Positions 55,137 to 63,399 of a stretch of 64,000 nt of DNA are shown here, one piece after another (position 1 is the first letter of the stretch; every line of letters starts with the position of its first letter). A program made the translations under genes and the position numbers. The stretch is from Pseudomonas furukawaii (GTDB lineage: Bacteria > Pseudomonadota > Gammaproteobacteria > Pseudomonadales > Pseudomonadaceae): the NCBI RefSeq assembly GCF_002355475.1, contig NZ_AP014862.1, positions 1,550,001-1,614,000 of the forward strand. Reading direction: 5' to 3'. A model generated the notes under the pieces. That model made no database searches. It saw only the letters and a list, made by a program, of their open reading frames with translations, and was not told where the DNA came from.

Positions 55137-55568
55137 TCAGTCCATCACGTCGTGAAGGACCTCATAGATGATGCCGGTCGCGACGGCGACCAGGATCAGG
55201 TCGGTCCCTGCGCGAACCCAGTCGTAACCCTCGTAGTGGGGCAGGCGGCTGATCAGTCGGCCGTCCAGCTTCTTGGCGATGCCCGGCGGTAGCGGCTTGC
55301 CGCGGGCGAGGTTCTTCTGGATGCCCGGTGGCAGGGACTGTGCCGGACCCCAGTAGTCGCGGTGGCCATCGAGGATGACGCGGATTCCGCCGACATCGAT
55401 TTGCGGGCCGCCACCCTGCCAGTCGTTGCCGTGGCCGCCCTGTGGGCTACCGTGCTGGGCGGGGTTGCCGTGTCCCTTGCTCTTGCCGGGGTCGGCCAGC
55501 AACGCGGGGGAGCCGGTGATGAGGGCGACACTGGTGAGCAGGGCGATCAGGGGGCGCGTGCGGATCAT
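55137..55568 (-). CDS. CigR/RcnB-family secreted protein
   Basis: A 143-residue protein with signal peptide MIRTRPLIALLTSVALITGSPALLA, a Gly/His/Gln-rich linker (KSKGHGNPAQHGSPQGGHG) and a C-terminal CigR/RcnB domain (LPPGIQKNLARGKPLPPGIA, then GTDLILVAVATGIIYEVLHD). ATG 55568 follows GGAGAG. CigR in Salmonella is an anti-virulence regulator at the inner membrane; the function in Pseudomonas is unknown. A hydrophobic C-terminal stretch may anchor it. Confidence 0.82.
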   Translation of the reverse strand: MIRTRPLIALLTSVALITGSPALLADPGKSKGHGNPAQHGSPQGGHGNDWQGGGPQIDVGGIRVILDGHRDYWGPAQSLPPGIQKNLARGKPLPPGIAKKLDGRLISRLPHYEGYDWVRAGTDLILVAVATGIIYEVLHDVMD

Positions 55569-55798
55569 GGGTGGACTCTCCATTGGGCCGTTTCCTTATA
55601 TCGATGGACTGCGCGAGCCATCGTGAGTGCCCAAATATCGCAGAAAAAACGGCTGCCGACGGCAGCGAAACTTGATGCCGTTCAAGGTCTGTGCGTCCGG
55701 TCGTCCCTGGAGCCACCATTTGTCTGCCATCGATGAACCGCTTCCTGTCCTCGCGAGTCTCATGGCTACCGTGAAAGCAATCCTGTGGAGGCAATGAA

Positions 55799-56254
55799 TT
55801 GAACAGCAAGAAAACCCTGTTGGCGGTGGCGACCTGCGTGATGGCGCTGGTGGCAGGTACCGTAATGCCGAGTGGCTCGTTCCTCGTCGATTCCGCCTAT
55901 GCCCGTGGCAATGGCGGTGGGAATGGTGGCGGGAACGGTGGTGGAAACGGCGGCGGGCATGGTGGCGGGCACGGTGGCGGCTTTGGCGGTGGCTACGGCG
56001 GCAGTCATGCCGGCAAGGGACACGGTTATGGCAAGAGCGCCGATCATGAGGGCAAGGGCAATCGCTACGGCAGCTTGCGCAATGACGACAAGGGCCATGG
56101 TGCCGCCACCTCGGCCGTCGCCCGCGACCAGGACAGCCGTGGCCTGGCCAATGCCCGCGCGGTCGCCGATACCACGCCGGGCGATCACAACGCCGACGGC
56201 CTGGGCAAGGCCGGCGTGTCGTCCAGCAAGAACGACGGCAAGAGCCATCGCTAG
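55799..56254 (+). CDS. Glycine-rich secreted protein
   Basis: A 151-residue protein starting at TTG 55799; GGAGG sits 7-8 nt upstream, and the nearby ATG is followed at once by a stop, so TTG decides the start. The signal peptide ends DSAYA. Then comes a run of GNGGG and GHGGG repeats (about 36-72) and a polar tail (KGHGYGKSADHEGK). No known domain. The His/Gly repeats could bind metal or give a flexible extracellular polymer. Divergent from the CigR-like gene, which is similarly His/Gly-rich, so the two may act together. Confidence 0.7.
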   Translation: MNSKKTLLAVATCVMALVAGTVMPSGSFLVDSAYARGNGGGNGGGNGGGNGGGHGGGHGGGFGGGYGGSHAGKGHGYGKSADHEGKGNRYGSLRNDDKGHGAATSAVARDQDSRGLANARAVADTTPGDHNADGLGKAGVSSSKNDGKSHR

Positions 56255-56264
56255 CACAACGTCC

Positions 56265-56296
56265 GGGGCAACCATCAGGTTGCCCCAGTCGTTTTT
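56265..56296 (+). terminator. Terminator after the glycine-rich gene
   Basis: GGGGCAACC, loop ATCA, GGTTGCCCC, AGTCG, T5. Its T-tract touches the stop of convergent fahA. Confidence 0.85.
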
Positions 56297-57600
56297 CAGC
56301 GTGCCGCCAGCAGCACGCCCCGGCACTCGCCGAAGCCGATGCTGGGGTAGCCCTCGCGCTCGCAACGGGCACGGAGGATGACCTCGTCACCGTCCTCCAG
56401 GAAGGTGCGCGTCTCGCCATTGGGCAGGTTGATGGGTTGCTTGCCGCCGAAGGTGCTCTCCAGCAGGCTGCCGAAGGCCTCGGGTTCCGGGCCGGAGAGG
56501 GTGCCGGAGCCGAACAGGTCGCCGGGTTGCAGCTTGCAGCCACCGACGCTGTGGTGGGCCACCATCTGGGCGACCGTCCAATACATGTTCAGGGTGTTGC
56601 TCAGGGCCAGGCGATGGGGCGGCAGGCCCTGCTCGCGCATGCTGGCGGTGAGAATCAGCACTTCCAACTGGATATCGAAGGCACCGCGCGCCTGGTCGGC
56701 CTCGTCCCGCAGGTAGGGCAGGGGCTGCGGATCGCCTTCGGGGCGCGCCGGTTGTGCGGCGCGGAAGGGCTCCAGGGCCTCGGCGGTGACCACCCAGGGC
56801 GACACCGTGGTGCCGAAGTTCTTCGCCAGGAAGGGCCCTAGCGGCTGGTATTCCCAGGCCTGCACGTCGCGCGCGGACCAGTCGTTGAGCAGGCAGTAGC
56901 CGGCGATGTGCTGCGGGGCGTCGGCGATGGCGATGGCTTCGCCCATGGCGTTGCCCTGGCCGATCCAGATTCCCAGTTCCAGTTCGTAGTCCAGGCGCTT
57001 GCTGGGGCCGAAGTTCGGCGCGTCCTGGCCCGGTGGCAGGGTCTGGCCCAGCGGACGGCGTACCGGCGTACCGGAGACGCAGACGGTGGAGGCGCGGCCG
57101 TGGTAGCCGATGGGCACGTACTTGTAGTTGGGCAGCAGCGGATTGTCCGGGCGGAACAGGCGGCCCACGTTGTTGGCGTGGTGGATGCCGACGTAGAAAT
57201 CGGTGTAGTCGCCCACCTTGGCCGGCAGGTGCAGCTGGCAGCTGGCGGCGGCCGGCAGCAGGGCCTGGCCCATGGCTTCCAGACGCTCGCGGGACGGGCT
57301 GCCGTCCACCAGGAGGTCCTGCAGCTGGTTGCGTAGCGCGCGGCGGGCGGAGGCGCCCAGGGCGAAGAAGTCATTCAGGCTGTCGCCGCAGGCGGCGCGG
57401 GCGGCGTCGGCGGCTTCACCGCTGAACAGGCCGGCGTCGCTGGCCACCTTCAGGTCGAAGATGGCGTCGCCGATGGCCACGCCGCCACGGGGCGTGCCGC
57501 CGGCCGGGCTGAAGATGCCCAGCGGCAGGTTCTGCAGGGGAAAGTCGGGGTGGCCGTTGGCGGAAGCGATCCAGCTCTGGCGGGTGTCGGTTGCGGTCAT
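56296..57600 (-). CDS. fahA: Fumarylacetoacetase
   Basis: A 434-residue fumarylacetoacetate hydrolase, splitting fumarylacetoacetate to fumarate and acetoacetate in tyrosine/phenylalanine catabolism. DYTDFYVGIHHANNVG carries metal and catalytic residues, RLDYELELGIWIG and LLNDWSARDVQAWEY the conserved metal site, and KNFGTTVSPW the catalytic Lys region. Its start lies 1 nt after the hmgA stop, so the two form an operon. maiA, which usually follows in pseudomonads, is absent; a terminator and convergent gene come instead. Confidence 0.95.
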   Translation of the reverse strand: MTATDTRQSWIASANGHPDFPLQNLPLGIFSPAGGTPRGGVAIGDAIFDLKVASDAGLFSGEAADAARAACGDSLNDFFALGASARRALRNQLQDLLVDGSPSRERLEAMGQALLPAAASCQLHLPAKVGDYTDFYVGIHHANNVGRLFRPDNPLLPNYKYVPIGYHGRASTVCVSGTPVRRPLGQTLPPGQDAPNFGPSKRLDYELELGIWIGQGNAMGEAIAIADAPQHIAGYCLLNDWSARDVQAWEYQPLGPFLAKNFGTTVSPWVVTAEALEPFRAAQPARPEGDPQPLPYLRDEADQARGAFDIQLEVLILTASMREQGLPPHRLALSNTLNMYWTVAQMVAHHSVGGCKLQPGDLFGSGTLSGPEPEAFGSLLESTFGGKQPINLPNGETRTFLEDGDEVILRARCEREGYPSIGFGECRGVLLAAR

Positions 57601-57601
57601 T

Positions 57602-58897
57602 TCAGATCCTGCCCTTGTCGAAGGTCTTGGCCATGCCGGCCCAGCATGCATCGTAGTCGCGTTGCAGCTGCGGGCACTCCAGGGCGTAGTGGCTGGGGCG
57701 CAGCACGCGGCTGGTCTCGAACATGAAGGCCATGGTGTCGTCGATCTTGTGCGGCTTGAGGTCGGCGGCGATGGCGGCGGTGGTGGTGGCATTGTCCGGG
57801 CCGTGGGCGCTCATGCAATTGTGCAGGGAGGCGCCGCCGGGCACGAAGCCCTCGGCCTTGGCGTCGTAGGCGCCCTGGATCAGGCCCATGAACTCGTTCA
57901 TCAGGTTGCGGTGGAACCACGGCGGACGGAAGGTGTTCTCCGCCACCATCCAGCGCGGCGGGAAGATCACGAAGTCCATGTTGGCCTGGCCGTGGGTCTC
58001 GCTGGGGGAGGTGAGCACGGTGAAGATGGACGGGTCCGGGTGGTCGTAGCTGACGGTGCCGATGGTGTTGAAGCGGCGCAGGTCGTACTTGTAGGGCACG
58101 TTGTTGCCGTGCCAGGCCACCACGTCCAGCGGCGAATGATCCAGCTCGGTGGCCCAGAGCTCGCCGAGGAACTTCTGCACCAGGGTCACCGGTGCATCCA
58201 GGTCCTCGTAGTGGGCCACCGGGGCCAGGAAGTCGCGGGGGTTGGCCAGGCCGTTGCTGCCGATGGGGCCGAGGTCCGGCAGGCGCAATGCCACGCCATG
58301 GTTTTCGCAGAGGTAACCGCGCGCGGTGGCGTCCAGCAGTTCGACCCGGAACTTCATGCCGCGCGGGATCACCGCGATCTCCAGCGGTGCCACGTCCAGC
58401 AGCCCCAGTTCGGTGGCCAGGCGCAGGCGGCCCTGCTGGGGCACGACCAGCAGTTCGCCGTCGGCATCGAAAAAGACCCGCTCCATGCTGGCGTTGGCAC
58501 GGTAGACATGGACGCTGACGCCGCTGGCCTGCTCGGCATCGGCGGTGGCGGCCAGGGTCACCAGGCCGTCGATGAAGTCGGTGCGTTCGGCGGGGATCTC
58601 CAGGGGATTCCAGCGCAGGCGGTTGGGGTTCACCGGCCCCGGGCGGCCGCCCGGGATCTGGCGTTCCAGACGCAGGTACTGCGGGTGGTTGGCGGAGGGC
58701 TTGATGCGGTACATCCAGGTCCTTCGCGCCTCGCTGCGGGGCACGGTGAAGGCCGTGCCGGAGAGCAGCTCCGCGTAGAGCCCGTAGGGCACCTTCTGTG
58801 GGGAGTTCTGGCCGACGGGCAGGGCGCCGGGCAAGGCTTCGCTGCTGAATTCGTTGGCGAAGCCGGACTGGTAGTGAAGGGATTCGGAGGAGACCAT
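57602..58897 (-). CDS. hmgA: Homogentisate 1,2-dioxygenase
   Basis: A 431-residue ring-cleaving iron dioxygenase turning homogentisate to maleylacetoacetate. The iron-binding region [14 protein letters not shown] supplies His and Glu, and [20 protein letters not shown] is the family N-terminus. GGAG precedes ATG 58897. Transcribed leftward with fahA and divergent from the IclR regulator gene; a 17-bp palindrome between them is the likely operator. Loss of this enzyme gives brown pyomelanin in relatives. Confidence 0.95.
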   Translation of the reverse strand: MVSSESLHYQSGFANEFSSEALPGALPVGQNSPQKVPYGLYAELLSGTAFTVPRSEARRTWMYRIKPSANHPQYLRLERQIPGGRPGPVNPNRLRWNPLEIPAERTDFIDGLVTLAATADAEQASGVSVHVYRANASMERVFFDADGELLVVPQQGRLRLATELGLLDVAPLEIAVIPRGMKFRVELLDATARGYLCENHGVALRLPDLGPIGSNGLANPRDFLAPVAHYEDLDAPVTLVQKFLGELWATELDHSPLDVVAWHGNNVPYKYDLRRFNTIGTVSYDHPDPSIFTVLTSPSETHGQANMDFVIFPPRWMVAENTFRPPWFHRNLMNEFMGLIQGAYDAKAEGFVPGGASLHNCMSAHGPDNATTTAAIAADLKPHKIDDTMAFMFETSRVLRPSHYALECPQLQRDYDACWAGMAKTFDKGRI

Positions 58898-58915
58898 GAT
58901 GACCTCGTTGTTTTT

Positions 58916-58944
58916 GTAATTTGATTACGCATAACGTAATTTGA
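58916..58944 (-). promoter_or_regulatory. HmgR operator candidate in the hmgA-hmgR gap
   Basis: ATTACG-CATAA-CGTAAT (58924-58940) is a 17-bp dyad, flanked by direct repeats GTAATTTGA at 58916-58924 and 58936-58944. P. putida HmgR was reported to bind a 17-bp palindrome in the same position. Confidence 0.75.
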
Positions 58945-58999
58945 AAGGAAAAAGGGGTCAAGCTATAACAGCGCCCTTCCTATCGACCAAGGCCGGGAC

Positions 59000-59788
59000 A
59001 TGAGCAACGACAACGACAGCGCGGGCGCACCAAGGCGACAGAAGGTGCAGGCCGCGGAAGTGGGCACCGATATCCTCAAGGGCCTGGCCGAACTGGCGCC
59101 GGCCACTTCCTTGTCGAAGCTCGCGGAACATGTCGGCATGCCGGCGAGCAAGGTCCATCGTTACCTGCAGGCCCTGATCGCCAGCGGCTTCGCCGAGCAG
59201 GACGCCACCACCAACCACTACGGCCTCGGTCGCGAGGCGCTGCTGGTGGGCCTGGCCGCCATCGGTCGGCTGGATGTGGTCAAGGTCGCCATGCCGCACC
59301 TGGTGGAGCTGCGGGATGCCCTGAATGAAACCTGCTTCCTCGCCGTCTGGGGCAACAAGGGCCCGACGGTGGTGCATGTGGAGCAGGCCCTGCGGGCGGT
59401 GACCCTGGTCACCCAGGTGGGTTCGGTCCTGCCGTTGCTGGGCTCGTCCACCGGCCTGGTGTTCAACACCTACCTGCCCGAAGCCGAGACCGCCTTTCTC
59501 CGGGACGAGGAACTGGCGCTGCCCGGCGCGCCCGCTGCCGCGGAGCTTCAGGCCTGGATGGAGCGCATCCGCGCCACCGGCCTGCAGCCCGTCCATGGCC
59601 TCTTGATGCCGGGGGTCAACGCCCTGTCGGCACCGCTGTTCGCCACCGGCAGCAAGCTGGCCGGGGTGATCACCGTGGTGGGGGCCGCCAGTGTGTTCAG
59701 CGCCGACACCGAAGGCTCGGCGGCCGAGCGCCTGCACCGTGCCGCCGAGGCCATCAGCCTGCGCATGGGCGGCCGGCAACCCGACTGA
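59000..59788 (+). CDS. hmgR: IclR-family repressor of homogentisate genes
   Basis: A 262-residue IclR regulator: N-terminal winged HTH (SLSKLAEHVGMPASKVHRYLQAL) and the C-terminal effector domain from about residue 85. It is divergent from hmgA, the standard place of HmgR, which releases its operator when homogentisate binds. ATG 59000 opens MSNDNDSAG. Confidence 0.88.
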   Translation: MSNDNDSAGAPRRQKVQAAEVGTDILKGLAELAPATSLSKLAEHVGMPASKVHRYLQALIASGFAEQDATTNHYGLGREALLVGLAAIGRLDVVKVAMPHLVELRDALNETCFLAVWGNKGPTVVHVEQALRAVTLVTQVGSVLPLLGSSTGLVFNTYLPEAETAFLRDEELALPGAPAAAELQAWMERIRATGLQPVHGLLMPGVNALSAPLFATGSKLAGVITVVGAASVFSADTEGSAAERLHRAAEAISLRMGGRQPD

Positions 59789-59794
59789 GCGCCG

Positions 59795-60658
59795 TCACTC
59801 GACCTGGCTGGTGAACAGCAGGGTGCATTCGCGGGGATCGCCGGTGGTGATGCCCTGGTCCAGCCATTCCCCCCGCATCTGCACATCGATGTTCGACGGG
59901 TCGTCCCGCAGGGGCGGCAGCGAGGCGCCACGCCCCTTGTTCAATGCGTTGATGGCTTCCAGCATCGGCAGGGCGTCGCCGGGGCGCAACCAGGCGTACT
60001 TGCGCTGGGCATAGCTGATCCAGCTGCCGGCCAGGCAGTCCGACAGCAGGCTCTGGGCGGTGGCCAGTTTCTCGGCGCTCGTGCCCTGCTGGCGGAATTC
60101 CTTGATCCAGCCGTTGACCCCGGTGAGGTTCTGCACGTGGAAGCCCACCTCGCGGGCGATCACATAGCTGAGGGCGAAGCTTCCCAGCTCGGGCGACTGG
60201 CGCTGCAACGCTTCCAGGTAGTCCATGTCCAGGTACAGCTGCATGCCTTCGGAGCAGTAGAAGGGACCGCTGAACTGCCCCTTGGCCCGGCAGGGATTGG
60301 CCACCTGGCCGCGATAGAGCTGCAGCTTCGGCTGCTTGTAGGCGAAGTCTCCCCGGGCGAGAAACTCGCCCCAGATATCGGCCGTGCTTTCCAGCATCAG
60401 CGCCACCAGCTCCCCGGAGTCGGCTGGCGGGGCCGTGGGCGTCGGGGTCGAGATCACCAGCACGTCGGGTGAGGTCACCACGGTGGCGGGAAAGGTAGGG
60501 GGCGGTGGCGCCAGGCGCTCGGCCAGTCGGGCGGGACCGAAGGCCAGGTAAAGCGCGGCGCAGGCCACGGCCACCAGGATCAGCGTCCAGGCCAGTATTC
60601 GCAGCAGGCGCAGCAGCAGGCCCTTGTGAGGCATCGGGGCGGCGGCTTTCTCGGGCAT
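59795..60658 (-). CDS. Neutral zinc metallopeptidase homologue lacking the zinc motif (pseudopeptidase)
   Basis: A 287-residue protein with an N-terminal membrane segment (LLLRLLRILAWTLILVAVACAALYL), a Pro/Thr-rich linker and a YpfJ-like domain (AKGQFSGPFYCSEGMQLYLDMDYLEAL and DCLAGSWISYAQRKY). The active helix in this family normally reads HEVGHH; here residues 169-174 are REVGFH, so both zinc-binding His of HExxH are replaced while Glu is kept. Peptidase activity is unlikely. ATG 60658 has CCGGAG upstream. It may be a regulatory or structural relative. Convergent with hmgR, 6 bp apart. Confidence 0.8.
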   Translation of the reverse strand: MPEKAAAPMPHKGLLLRLLRILAWTLILVAVACAALYLAFGPARLAERLAPPPPTFPATVVTSPDVLVISTPTPTAPPADSGELVALMLESTADIWGEFLARGDFAYKQPKLQLYRGQVANPCRAKGQFSGPFYCSEGMQLYLDMDYLEALQRQSPELGSFALSYVIAREVGFHVQNLTGVNGWIKEFRQQGTSAEKLATAQSLLSDCLAGSWISYAQRKYAWLRPGDALPMLEAINALNKGRGASLPPLRDDPSNIDVQMRGEWLDQGITTGDPRECTLLFTSQVE

Positions 60659-60806
60659 GGCGTTGGACTCCGGGGGGCATCGGGTTTCAGTGTTGTCGTT
60701 TCCGGGCGACCTTGCCATCTGTATCGCGACTGAGACAGCTGTCACAGGATGGCAATCTGATGCTGCTTGAATCGCCGGCATTCAACTGCCGTCCGGAGTA
60801 CCCATC

Positions 60807-62111
60807 ATGGCAGCCGAAAGCAGTCTGGCTCGCCTCCTCAAGGCCGTCGAACCTCTGGCCCCCGACCTCAGCATCAGTGATGTGGCCGACCGCCTGCTGA
60901 CCCCCGGCCACAAGGCGTTCCTGTCCCTTCCGGTGGTGGATGGGCAGGGCCGTCCCCTCGGGCTGGTCAGCCGCTACGCCCTGCAGGACATCTTCATGCA
61001 GCGCTTCGGGCGCGACCTCTGGGGCCGCCGCCCGGTGGTCGACGTGATGAATCCCGCGCCGCTGACGGTGCCCCTGGCGTCGGCCCTGGAGCAGGCGGCC
61101 CAGCGGGTCACCGCGCAACTGAGCTACCCCATTACCGAGGATTTCATCCTGGTGGACGAGCAGGGGCGCTACCTGGGACTGGGCACGGTGCTGGACCTGC
61201 TCAAAGCCATGGAGCTGCGCATCGCCCAACGCAACCGGGTGTTGCGCCAGGCCCTGGTCGACCTGAAGGAGTCCCAGGCGCAGCTGGTGCAGTCAGAGAA
61301 GATGGCCTCCCTCGGGCAGATGGTGGCCGGCGTCGCCCATGAGCTGAATACCCCCCTCGGCTACGTGACCAACAATGTCCAGCTGATGGAAGAGCTGACC
61401 TTGCCGCTGTTCCGCCTGGCCGAGACCCAGGCCACGCTCGCCTCGGCGCTGGACGATCCGGACTGCGATGCGCAGCGCCTGGCGGACGCGCTGGAGCAGG
61501 CCGCCCGTGCCCGCGAAGAGGCCGCGCCGGAGCTGCTGGCCGACGACCTGCGCCAGCTCTTCGGCGATACCCGCTACGGCCTCGGGCAGATCGCCGAGCT
61601 GGTGTCCGGGCTCAAGGATTTCGCCCGGCTGGATCGCGCCATGAGCGACGAGGTGGACCTCAACGAGTGCATCCGCAGTGCCCTGCTGATCGCCCGCAAC
61701 CACCTCAAGGACAGGGTCGAGGTGTTCCAGGCGCTGGGTGAGTTGCCGCCGGTGGCCTGCGCACCCTCGCAGATCAACCAGGTGCTGTTGAACCTGCTGA
61801 CCAACGCCGCCCAGGCCATGGACGGCCCCGGCCGTATCCAGATTCGCAGCTGGGCGGAGAACGACCGGGTGCATATCTCGGTGCAGGACAGTGGCCGGGG
61901 CATGCCGCCCGAGGTGGTCGCACGCATCTTCGATCCCTTCTTCACCACCAAGCCGGTGGGCGAGGGGACCGGCCTCGGCCTGTCCATCAGCTACAAGATC
62001 ATCCGCGACCACGGTGGCAGCATCCGCGTGGCCTCGGAGCCGGGGCGTGGCACACGCTTCCTGGTCAGCCTGCCGCGCCACCAGGCGGCGACATTGAAAC
62101 GGAGCGCCTGA
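60807..62111 (+). CDS. CBS-domain sensor histidine kinase
   Basis: A 434-residue soluble kinase. Residues 15-145 hold a CBS pair (FLSLPVVDGQGRPLGLVSRY and FILVDEQGRYLGLGTV). A coiled coil leads to the HisKA H-box GVAHELNTPLGYVTNN with His178, and an HATPase domain follows with N box (NLLTNAAQAM), DSGRGMP, FDPFFTTK and GLGLSI. CBS domains bind adenine nucleotides or polyphosphate-type ligands, so it may sense energy state inside the cell. It starts a two-gene unit with the response regulator 4 nt downstream. Confidence 0.9.
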   Translation: MAAESSLARLLKAVEPLAPDLSISDVADRLLTPGHKAFLSLPVVDGQGRPLGLVSRYALQDIFMQRFGRDLWGRRPVVDVMNPAPLTVPLASALEQAAQRVTAQLSYPITEDFILVDEQGRYLGLGTVLDLLKAMELRIAQRNRVLRQALVDLKESQAQLVQSEKMASLGQMVAGVAHELNTPLGYVTNNVQLMEELTLPLFRLAETQATLASALDDPDCDAQRLADALEQAARAREEAAPELLADDLRQLFGDTRYGLGQIAELVSGLKDFARLDRAMSDEVDLNECIRSALLIARNHLKDRVEVFQALGELPPVACAPSQINQVLLNLLTNAAQAMDGPGRIQIRSWAENDRVHISVQDSGRGMPPEVVARIFDPFFTTKPVGEGTGLGLSISYKIIRDHGGSIRVASEPGRGTRFLVSLPRHQAATLKRSA

Positions 62112-62115
62112 GCCC

Positions 62116-63030
62116 ATGAACACCCCCGTCCGCATCCTCTTCGTCGACGATGAGGAGCGCATCCTGCGCAGCCTTGCCCTGCAGTTCCGCCGTCAGTACG
62201 AGGTGATCACCGAGAGCGACCCGCTGCGGGCCCTGCAACGGCTGCGCGAGGACGCGGTGCAGATCATCGTCAGCGACCAGCGCATGCCAGGGATGAGTGG
62301 CGCCGAGCTGCTGGCCCGCTCCCGGGACATCGCGCCGGAATGCCTGCGCATCCTGCTCACCGGGTACTCCGACCTGGATGCGGCGGTGGACGCCCTGAAC
62401 GATGGCGGCATCTTCCGTTACCTGACCAAACCCTGGGACCCGCAGGAGATGGCCTTCACCCTGCGCCAGGCGGCGGAGATCGCCGTGCGCCAGGCCGCGA
62501 CGCCCGTCACCGCAGCCACCAGCGCACTCGCCGCGCCTCTGTCCCTGTTGCTGCTGGATGACGACCTGGAGACCCTGCACTGCGTCGACGCCTTCTGCCA
62601 GGCCGGCGGGCATCGCCTGCTGCGGGCCCACAGCCTGGCCGAGGCCCTGGTGACCCTGAACCTGGAGCCGGTGGATATCCTGGTCAGCGACCTGCGCCTG
62701 GGAGGCGAGGACCTGGCGCCCCTGCTCAAGTCACTGGCCCAGGCCCATCCGCGCCTGCTGAGCCTGGTGGTGACGCCCTTCCGCGACACCCAGGCCCTGC
62801 TCAAGCTGATCAACGAGGCGCAGATCTTCCGCTACCTGCCCAAGCCGATCCGTCGGGGCTTGTTCGAGAAGGGCCTGAAGGCCGCCGCCGAGCAGGCGTT
62901 CCTCTGGCGCAGCCAGCCCCTGGGCCTCGTACCCCGCGTGGCGGAGACGCCCAGGGAGGCTGGCGAGAACCAGCGGGTGGGCAGCCTGCTGGGGATGCTG
63001 GCGCGCCTGCGGGAGCGGGTGATCGCCTGA
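62116..63030 (+). CDS. Response regulator with two receiver domains and no output domain
   Basis: A 304-residue protein with two tandem receiver domains: residues 5-120 (Asp54 in IIVSDQRMPG, Lys in YLTKPW) and 140-260 (Asp192 in LVSDLRLGG, Lys in YLPKP). The first is of the RpfG-like subtype. The second keeps the phospho-acceptor but has lost some typical spacing after it. The 45-residue tail has no recognisable DNA-binding or enzymatic domain. It is probably the partner of the adjacent kinase and acts by protein contact or as a phosphate relay. Confidence 0.87.
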   Translation: MNTPVRILFVDDEERILRSLALQFRRQYEVITESDPLRALQRLREDAVQIIVSDQRMPGMSGAELLARSRDIAPECLRILLTGYSDLDAAVDALNDGGIFRYLTKPWDPQEMAFTLRQAAEIAVRQAATPVTAATSALAAPLSLLLLDDDLETLHCVDAFCQAGGHRLLRAHSLAEALVTLNLEPVDILVSDLRLGGEDLAPLLKSLAQAHPRLLSLVVTPFRDTQALLKLINEAQIFRYLPKPIRRGLFEKGLKAAAEQAFLWRSQPLGLVPRVAETPREAGENQRVGSLLGMLARLRERVIA

Positions 63031-63055
63031 GCGGGGCCTGGTGCCTCACTTTCGC

Positions 63056-63116
63056 TGTAGGAGCCGGCTTGCCGGCGAATCGCACGGGCCCTTTCGCGAG
63101 CAAGCTCGCTCCTGCA
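63056..63116 (+). repeat. REP/REPIN element, intact copy
   Basis: TGTAGGAGCCGGCTTGCCGG begins a REP, and TCGCGAGCAAGCTCGCTCCT is the inverted partner, ending TGCA. This is the standard paired Pseudomonas REP. A second copy follows about 17 bp later. Confidence 0.9.
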
Positions 63117-63132
63117 ACGGGGTCCGGAATCC

Positions 63133-63187
63133 TGTAGGAGCCGGCTTGCCGGCGAATCGCACGGGCCCTTTCGCGAGCAAGCTCGCT
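63133..63187 (+). repeat. REP/REPIN element, copy interrupted by IS110-type element
   Basis: Identical to the previous copy through GCGAGCAAGCTCGCT, where the expected CCTGCA is replaced by TGTATGTCG. The break marks the probable left end of the insertion element. Confidence 0.85.
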
Positions 63188-63200
63188 TGTATGTCGTAAG

Positions 63201-63375
63201 GTGGGTCTGTCGGGGGTGGAGGGACTGAGCTCGCTTCTGCAAGACAGACGGTAGGAGAACTCCCCCACTCCTGGCTCACGACAAGCGCCGATAAGGAATC
63301 CATCGACTCGAGTAGCCGCTCGAGATCGACCATATCTGCAAGCCTGCGCACAGGTGAGCCCCCCGACAGACTCAT
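63201..63375 (+). ncRNA. Candidate IS110 bridge RNA (about 175 nt)
   Basis: GTGGGTCTGTCGGGGG (63201-63216) pairs with CCCCCGACAGACTCAT (63360-63375), a 16-bp closing stem with two G:U pairs. Inside are a loop region at about 63217-63275 carrying GCTCGCTTCTGCA (63229-63241) and GTAGGAG (63251-63257), both close to REP sequence, and a second stem region CTCGAG...CTCGAG (about 63307-63323). IS110-group elements encode such a two-loop RNA in the leader, one loop for target and one for donor; IS621's is about 177 nt. Assigned by structure, not expression. Confidence 0.65.
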
Positions 63376-63399
63376 TCATCTTGTCGGCCGGAATCGCAC

